Shown here: one piece after another, positions 59,301-64,000 of the stretch
Numbering within the stretch: the stretch's first letter is position 1
Layout: the number at the start of each line of letters is the position of its first letter
Made by a program: the position numbers and the translations under genes
The notes under the pieces: model-generated
The model's input: the letters and a program-made list of their open reading frames with translations, nothing else
What the model was told of the DNA's origin: nothing
Databases searched by the model: none
NCBI RefSeq assembly: GCF_030295765.1
Contig: NZ_AP027292.1
Coordinates: forward strand, 1,302,001 to 1,366,000
DNA from: Neptuniibacter halophilus
GTDB taxonomy: Bacteria > Pseudomonadota > Gammaproteobacteria > Pseudomonadales > Balneatricaceae
Direction: 5' to 3'
DNA length: 64,000 nucleotides

Positions 59301-60071
59301 TCAGTAACCTAACAGGGGATAAAGCTCACCGCGCCTGACCTGCTGCGCCGCGCTGCCGATTGTACCCTCAATCTGCCACTGCCGGAGCAGGTTTTGCACA
59401 ACCGGGCGTAACTGCTGCTGAGTCATCCCCGGCTTAAGCTCCGGACGGTAGAGCAGTTTCAGTAACAGATAGTCCAGCCCCGTAAGCAGATCTTCCGGAG
59501 TTTTATCGTTAAAGATAGAGGGATAGGCCTGCTCCGAATCATTCGGCAACCCAAGCACCTGAGTCAGCTCCTCAACTATGCAGGCCACCAGCTTACCGTG
59601 CATCCGTGCCTGATCTACCGGAATCACGACAGCCGCCCAGTCAATTTCAGCACGCCGGTTAAGCCGGAAATTGGCCATACACACAGCGCCGCGGGTATGC
59701 CGGGTTGCCGCTTTACCCAACAGCCTCCCAACGTCCTGCTGCCAGCGGGCCTGACGGGTAAACAGCAGAATCAGGTTGGCCTGATCACGTTTGCTGACCA
59801 GAGAGACAGAATGACCGGTAATGGCCTGCAGATGCTTCAGGTGCATCTTAACCAGATCGGTATGCAGGGCCTGATCTGCAACCTGATGATCAATCCACAC
59901 CCTTACCGGCTGCTGCCAGCGCCGCAATACACCGGTACCGGCTTTGTATTCATTGCGCAGCGCGACCTGAAAGAACGCCTGCTGGATAAACCCCGGTTGC
60001 TGCCAGCGCGGCGGTTCTGCAGCCCAGGCAGGCACACTCAGCGCGACGAACAGCAACAGGCGCAGCAGCAT
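59301..60071 (-). CDS. DUF2927 family periplasmic protein of unknown function
   Basis: 256 residues with a signal peptide (MLLRLLLFVALSVPAWA). The body matches DUF2927: VRVWIDHQV, LKHLQAITGHSV, ARMHGKLVACIVEELTQVLGLPND and NDKTPEDLLTGLDYLLLKLLY. No catalytic motif such as HExxH is present, although the family fold recalls metallopeptidases. It overlaps the FAH-family gene by one base and precedes hemJ by 12 bases, so the three may be one transcript. Function unknown. Confidence 0.75.
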   Translation of the reverse strand: MLLRLLLFVALSVPAWAAEPPRWQQPGFIQQAFFQVALRNEYKAGTGVLRRWQQPVRVWIDHQVADQALHTDLVKMHLKHLQAITGHSVSLVSKRDQANLILLFTRQARWQQDVGRLLGKAATRHTRGAVCMANFRLNRRAEIDWAAVVIPVDQARMHGKLVACIVEELTQVLGLPNDSEQAYPSIFNDKTPEDLLTGLDYLLLKLLYRPELKPGMTQQQLRPVVQNLLRQWQIEGTIGSAAQQVRRGELYPLLGY

Positions 60072-60733
60072 CAGATAGCCCGCGTCGTCACCGAGAGCAG
60101 GCCATCAAGCTCTGCCGTCAACTGATCGCCCGGTTCAACCGGCCCGACACCCGCCGGGGTGCCGGTCAGAATCACATCACCGGGCTCCAGCGTGAAGAAC
60201 TCACTGCTATGACAGATCAGCGGTAAAACCCGGTTCAGCATCAGCGCACTGTTCCCCTGCTGGCGCAGTTCGCCATTCACCGTCAGCTTCACCCCAACAT
60301 CCTGCAGATCGGAGACCTGATCAGGCGTAACAAAAGGCGAAAGCGGGCAGGCCCCGTCAAAGGCTTTAGATTTCTCCCAGGGATGCCCTTTCTCCTTGAG
60401 ACGGGATTGCAACTCACGCAGTGTCAGATCAAGGCCGATACCAATGCCGGCAATAGCCGCTTCGGCTTCGGCTTCCGTTGCCTGCTGTAAACGCCTACCA
60501 ATCAGGATCGACATCTCTGTTTCAAAATGCACCTCCCCCCATTGCGTCGGCACAGCAAATGGTTCGGTCATATCCACCACGCTGCTGGCCGGTTTGATAA
60601 ACAGGATCGGTTCAGCAGGGATGGGATTATTCAGTTCAGCGGCATGATCAGCGTAGTTGCGACCGATGCAGATCACTTTACCCGTGGGAAGGTCAGCACG
60701 GCGGCCATCCAGAAAACGGTGGTTATAACTCAT
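60071..60733 (-). CDS. fumarylacetoacetate hydrolase (FAH) family protein
   Basis: 220 residues, the YcgM-like single-domain FAH form. Members hydrolyse, decarboxylate or isomerise oxo acids such as acylpyruvates using a divalent metal. The metal ligands are in HFETEMSILIG and GLDLTLRELQ; VICIGRNYADHAAELN and GDVILTGTPAGVGPV are signature segments. It overlaps the DUF2927 gene by one base and lies 34 bases after the MFS gene. The substrate could be acylpyruvate or oxaloacetate; not decidable here. Confidence 0.9.
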   Translation of the reverse strand: MSYNHRFLDGRRADLPTGKVICIGRNYADHAAELNNPIPAEPILFIKPASSVVDMTEPFAVPTQWGEVHFETEMSILIGRRLQQATEAEAEAAIAGIGIGLDLTLRELQSRLKEKGHPWEKSKAFDGACPLSPFVTPDQVSDLQDVGVKLTVNGELRQQGNSALMLNRVLPLICHSSEFFTLEPGDVILTGTPAGVGPVEPGDQLTAELDGLLSVTTRAI

Positions 60734-60767
60734 AACAACTCCATACAGAGAGAGGGATTGCCGCAGT

Positions 60768-61976
60768 TTACCCGGCCACGGCGGCCACCACCAGCGGCTT
60801 GCTACGGGTTTTCAGATGCAGGGTCAGCGCCAGACTCAGGGTCAGGGCCAGCACACACAGAGAGCCGATCACAATCCCCTGCCAGCCGGCCCAGCGCCAG
60901 AACGGATCCAGATAGAAGCCACCACTGCTGGCACCCAGATAGTAAAACACCAGATAGATGGAGGAAGCGGTTGCCCGGGCATGGGTCGCACGCTGACTGA
61001 CCCAGCTACTGGCACTGGAATGGGCAACAAAGAAACCAAATGCATTGACCAGAAAGCCCAGCACAATCGCCCACAATGCCGGAATCAGGGTCAGCAGAGA
61101 CCCGACCATCAGCACAGCACATCCTGCTGCAATCACCAGCGGCTGCGGCAGCAGTTGCACAAACCGCCCGGAAAGCGCAGACCCCAGCGTGCCGCTCAGA
61201 TAGGTAAGAAACAACATGCCCAGCAGGCTGGCCGGTAGCTGGTAGGGCTCTCCCGCCAACAAAAAAGTGGCGTAGCTGTACTGATTGATAAAGATAAAAA
61301 AGTTAAAACCGCCAATCAGATAGGCCAGCAACAACAAAGGATTCCGCAGATGCGACAGCATATCACGCAACATCCGCCCCGGTTTCACCGGCTGCGCACT
61401 GAAGTGCTCTGACGCTGGCAGTAACCAGACAAACAGGCTGAGGCAGATCAGACTGACCAGACTCATCGCTGCAAACGCCTCCTGCCATCCCAGCCAGTCT
61501 CCTACAAAACCGCCGATCAGACGCCCACCGATGCCACCCAGCGTGTTACCGCTGATATAAATACCCACCGCCACAGCCAACGCTTTTTTACTGAATTCAT
61601 CGCCCATATAAGCGATAGCGATGGCCGGCAAACCCGCCAGACAGATTCCCTGCACTGCGCGCAGCAGAATCAACATCGTAAAATCCTCCACCAGCGACAG
61701 AGCAAAACTGCACAGCACGACACCACACATACTCAGCACCATCAGCCGGGTACGACCAATGGCGTCCGACAGTGGCCCGAACAGCAGCAGCGAAACACCA
61801 AGCGTCAGGGTAGTCACGGTCATACTCCAGCTTGCCTGCAACGGGCTGACCGCAAATTCAGTCGATAGCATTGGCAACAGTGGCTGGGTCACATAGACGT
61901 TGGAAAAGATCATAAAGGAACCCAGGCAGAGAGCCAGAGTTGCGCGCCAGAATTGTGCTGTGCCGGTTTCGATCAT
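60768..61976 (-). CDS. MFS transporter
   Basis: 402 residues, 12 membrane helices. Major facilitator superfamily, of the drug/metabolite exporter type (YnfM-like): the first loop has FGPLSDAIGRTRLMVLS, and MIFSNVYVTQPLLPMLSTEF is typical of this subgroup. It is divergent from the LysR gene at 62070 across 93 bases containing a palindrome, and leads the minus-strand FAH-DUF2927-hemJ set. Substrate unknown. Confidence 0.88.
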   Translation of the reverse strand: MIETGTAQFWRATLALCLGSFMIFSNVYVTQPLLPMLSTEFAVSPLQASWSMTVTTLTLGVSLLLFGPLSDAIGRTRLMVLSMCGVVLCSFALSLVEDFTMLILLRAVQGICLAGLPAIAIAYMGDEFSKKALAVAVGIYISGNTLGGIGGRLIGGFVGDWLGWQEAFAAMSLVSLICLSLFVWLLPASEHFSAQPVKPGRMLRDMLSHLRNPLLLLAYLIGGFNFFIFINQYSYATFLLAGEPYQLPASLLGMLFLTYLSGTLGSALSGRFVQLLPQPLVIAAGCAVLMVGSLLTLIPALWAIVLGFLVNAFGFFVAHSSASSWVSQRATHARATASSIYLVFYYLGASSGGFYLDPFWRWAGWQGIVIGSLCVLALTLSLALTLHLKTRSKPLVVAAVAG

Positions 61977-62041
61977 GGGAGTACCTCATTGGTTGAAACC
62001 CAGCCTAGCAGTGGCAACAAAATCATTAAAATATATACTTA

Positions 62042-62056
62042 TTATCAAATTGATAA
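62042..62056. promoter_or_regulatory. perfect LysR-type operator palindrome
   Basis: TTATCAA-A-TTGATAA is a perfect 15-bp inverted repeat with the T-N11-A spacing of LysR-type sites. It lies between the divergent MFS and LysR genes, 13 bases before the LysR ATG. Confidence 0.72.
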
Positions 62057-62069
62057 ATAAAGCTGATAG

Positions 62070-62954
62070 ATGGACATTAAACACCTGCGTTACTTCAAAA
62101 CCGTTGCCGATCTGCGCAGCTTTACCCAGGCCGCAGCGCTGTTGCACATCGCTCAGCCAGCGATCAGCATGGCGATCCGTAAGCTGGAGGAGGAGCTGGA
62201 ACTCACCCTGTTTCATCGAAAAGACCGAAAAGTCAGCCTGACTGATGAAGGGCACCGCCTGTATGGGCATGCCGCACGTATTCTTCAGGCCACCGAAGAT
62301 GCACTTCTGGAGATGCAGGAACTCAAGGGTCTGCTGCGGGGAGAGGTTCGGGTGGGAATACCCAGCATGCTCGGCTCCTATCACTTCCCCCCCATTCTGA
62401 TGGCCTTTCGCCATCGTTATCCACAGCTTAACCTGACGGTCATTGATGGCGGTGCCGGCAAATTACAGCAACTGCTGGAACAGGGTGAACTGGATCTGGC
62501 AGTGGTGGTGGATGAATCCACCCCGGAAACCCTGCAGTCTGAAGTATTTCTGCGTGAACAGATGATGGTGATCTGCCCGCGCGAGCACCCTTTTGCCGGC
62601 CTCGACAGTGTCGATTATGAACAACTTTTCGCAGAAGAGCTGGTGATGTTCAACAGCGGTTATTTCCATCGCAACGTGGTCGACCGCCTTTCGAAACAGG
62701 CGGGCCTGAAGCCGAATATCAGTTTTGAAACCAACCTGATCCCGCTGATCAAATCGATTGTCAGGCAGGGCTTTGCCATCTCAACACTGATGGAAATGGT
62801 GATCCGCGATGAACCGGAACTGGTCGCCCGTCCCTTCACTAAGCCGGTCTGGCTTGACCTGTCTATCGCCTGGCGCCGGGATGGTTATCTGTCACAGGCC
62901 AACCGGACTTTTGTTGACTTTGTTCTGGAGCAAAGCGGAAGGAACTGTCTATAG
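62070..62954 (+). CDS. LysR-type transcriptional regulator
   Basis: 294 residues. N-terminal winged helix-turn-helix (LRSFTQAAALLHIAQPAISMAIRKLEEEL, about 14-42) and a C-terminal effector-binding domain. It most likely controls the divergent MFS gene and itself through the palindrome at 62042-62056. The effector is unknown. The N terminus MDIKHLRYFKTVAD is typical, so the start is secure. Confidence 0.93.
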   Translation: MDIKHLRYFKTVADLRSFTQAAALLHIAQPAISMAIRKLEEELELTLFHRKDRKVSLTDEGHRLYGHAARILQATEDALLEMQELKGLLRGEVRVGIPSMLGSYHFPPILMAFRHRYPQLNLTVIDGGAGKLQQLLEQGELDLAVVVDESTPETLQSEVFLREQMMVICPREHPFAGLDSVDYEQLFAEELVMFNSGYFHRNVVDRLSKQAGLKPNISFETNLIPLIKSIVRQGFAISTLMEMVIRDEPELVARPFTKPVWLDLSIAWRRDGYLSQANRTFVDFVLEQSGRNCL

Positions 62955-63010
62955 ATTGCAGCGATCTGCATTTATCTTTATGATTCGCGCAAATTTCAGG
63001 AGATCTGATC

Positions 63011-63292
63011 ATGCTTAATGTGAATGAATATTTCGATGGTAAAGTAAAATCCATCGGCTTCGAAAACAGTGAAGGTAATGTAACCTCCGGTGTTATGGCT
63101 CCGGGTGAATATGAGTTCGGCACCAGTGAAGATGAGCTGATGAAAGTGGTCAGCGGCGAACTGATCGTCAAACTGCCGGGCAGCGATGAATTTCAGTCGT
63201 TCCCTGGTGGCACCGAGTTCAAAGTCGCTGCGAATCAGAAGTTCCAGCTAAAAGTAGAACAGGCAACCGCCTACCTCTGCTTCTACGGTTAA
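63011..63292 (+). CDS. ppnP: pyrimidine/purine nucleoside phosphorylase PpnP
   Basis: 93 residues, single cupin (DUF1255). It cleaves several nucleosides with phosphate. [36 protein letters not shown] and the C-terminal YLCFYG match the family over its full length. AGGAG precedes the ATG. It lies between the LysR gene and serA as a single-gene unit. Confidence 0.94.
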   Translation: MLNVNEYFDGKVKSIGFENSEGNVTSGVMAPGEYEFGTSEDELMKVVSGELIVKLPGSDEFQSFPGGTEFKVAANQKFQLKVEQATAYLCFYG

Positions 63293-63300
63293 TTCCGTTC

Positions 63301-63325
63301 CGGGAGAGAGCCTCACTCTCTCCCG
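63301..63325 (+). terminator. hairpin after ppnP, possible terminator
   Basis: CGGGAGAGAG and CTCTCTCCCG form a perfect 10-bp stem with loop CCTCA, nine bases after the ppnP stop. No T-run follows, so termination would not be of the classic type. Confidence 0.5.
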
Positions 63326-63417
63326 GCAAACCGCGGTTAAAATTCAATCGCCTCATCTCAAGTTGAATATTTTTCCACCAAACCCGCCGGAACTTTCATC
63401 CCTTTCAACTTTGCCTG

Positions 63418-63426
63418 TGCTAATAT
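63418..63426 (+). promoter_or_regulatory. extended -10 promoter of serA
   Basis: TGC-TAATAT matches the extended -10 pattern TGN-TATAAT with two mismatches, 80 bases before the serA ATG. No clear -35 is seen. A stem CGTGGC/GCCACG (63453-63458 with 63479-63484) lies in the leader. Confidence 0.45.
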
Positions 63427-63505
63427 TCGCCCTCAGAATTAAGCATTAAACCCGTGGCATCCGTACTGAACGTGCCAGGCCACGCCAAAAAAAGAGCTGC
63501 ACACC

Positions 63506-64000
63506 ATGACTCAAACAACCTCTCTTGATAAGAGCAAGATCAAGATTTTGTTGCTGGAAGGCGTTCACCAGTCTGCTGTGGATACCTTCAATCAGAATGG
63601 TTATACCAACATTGAATTCCTCACCGGCTCCCTGCCGGAGGAAGAGCTGATTGCACGTATCAAAGATGTGCACTTTGTCGGTATCCGTTCCCGTACTCAG
63701 CTAACCGAAAAAGTTTTTGAAGCCGCTGAGAAGCTGGTTGCCGTAGGTTGTTTCTGCATCGGCACCAATCAGGTAAATCTGGAAGCAGCGACTATGCGCG
63801 GCGTTGCTGTATTCAACGCACCCTACTCCAACACCCGTTCCGTTGCGGAACTGGTTATTGCCGAAGCGATCCTGCTGCTGCGTGGCGTCGCTGAGAAAAA
63901 CGCCAAGGCACACCGTGGTGAGTGGCAGAAAACTGCGAAAAACTCCTACGAGATCCGTGGCAAGAAACTGGGTATTGTCGGCTACGGCAGCATCGGTTCC
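63506..64000 (+). CDS. serA: D-3-phosphoglycerate dehydrogenase (5' part, cut by window end)
   Basis: 165 codons are in the window, open to its last base. First step of serine synthesis, oxidation of 3-phosphoglycerate with NAD (or 2-oxoglutarate coupling). KIKILLLEGVHQSAVD, CFCIGTNQV, FNAPYSNTRSVAELVI and the start of the Rossmann motif GIVGYGSIGS match E. coli SerA closely. The catalytic His and the C-terminal ACT domain would lie beyond the window. GlyA, using its product serine, is in the same window but is not adjacent. Confidence 0.96.
   Translation, partial: MTQTTSLDKSKIKILLLEGVHQSAVDTFNQNGYTNIEFLTGSLPEEELIARIKDVHFVGIRSRTQLTEKVFEAAEKLVAVGCFCIGTNQVNLEAATMRGVAVFNAPYSNTRSVAELVIAEAILLLRGVAEKNAKAHRGEWQKTAKNSYEIRGKKLGIVGYGSIGS

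Overview
The window looks like chromosomal backbone of a marine, motile gammaproteobacterium, most likely of the Oceanospirillaceae (Amphritea/Neptunomonas/Marinobacterium type). This is an inference from gene content and gene order: a Na+-type PomAB flagellar motor, the pilMNOPQ-aroK-aroB-damX block, rpmE/priA/argS/ftsN-like/hslVU synteny, and the ribD-ribE-ribBX-ribH-nusB-thiL-pgpA string. Coding density is very high. I see no rRNA, tRNA, IS element, prophage or CRISPR. The only gap above 300 bases is the divergent glyA/ettA spacer (22092-22448).

Layout. (1) 1-6.3 kb: a five-gene catabolic unit with an acetoacetate-decarboxylase-like protein, an AlkK/DmdB-like acyl-CoA ligase, a GntP permease, a D-2-hydroxyacid dehydrogenase and an FMN-dependent L-2-hydroxyacid oxidase. 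It ends in a GC-rich hairpin. This is the part that best fits an undescribed pathway. (2) 6.3-10 kb: an orphan PAS histidine kinase, two small unknown proteins, a PPK2 polyphosphate kinase and a cytochrome c5. (3) 10-15 kb: pomAB (minus), then xseB-ispA-dxs (plus), i.e. isoprenoid precursor synthesis; Dxs looks internally shortened. (4) 14.8-22.1 kb, minus: glyA, then nrdR-ribD-ribE-ribBX-ribH-nusB-thiL-pgpA. The RibB protein carries a GTP cyclohydrolase II-like domain without its zinc cysteines (RibBX type). (5) 22.4-30.6 kb: ettA, a c-di-GMP pair (membrane GGDEF protein diverging from a PilZ protein), radA, metY, a beta-carbonic anhydrase and hemE.

(6) 30.8-45 kb, minus: the type IV pilus assembly genes pilMNOPQ, followed by aroK, aroB, damX, then gltB-gltD. 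mrcA (PBP1A) diverges from pilM across a spacer with a palindrome overlapping a perfect -10. (7) 47.7-58.9 kb: malic enzyme, an exported thermonuclease coupled to rpmE, priA, argS, an FtsN-like SPOR protein, hslVU behind a convincing sigma-32 promoter, a DUF971 gene, ubiE and ubiJ; ubiB does not follow as it often does. (8) 58.9-64 kb: hemJ, a DUF2927 protein, an FAH-family protein and an MFS exporter on the minus strand, diverging from a LysR gene across a perfect 15-bp palindrome; then ppnP and the 5' part of serA, cut by the window end.

Most genes are housekeeping. Start codons were moved from the longest possible reading frame where a ribosome binding site, family N-terminus or signal peptide supported it; each such choice is stated in its entry.
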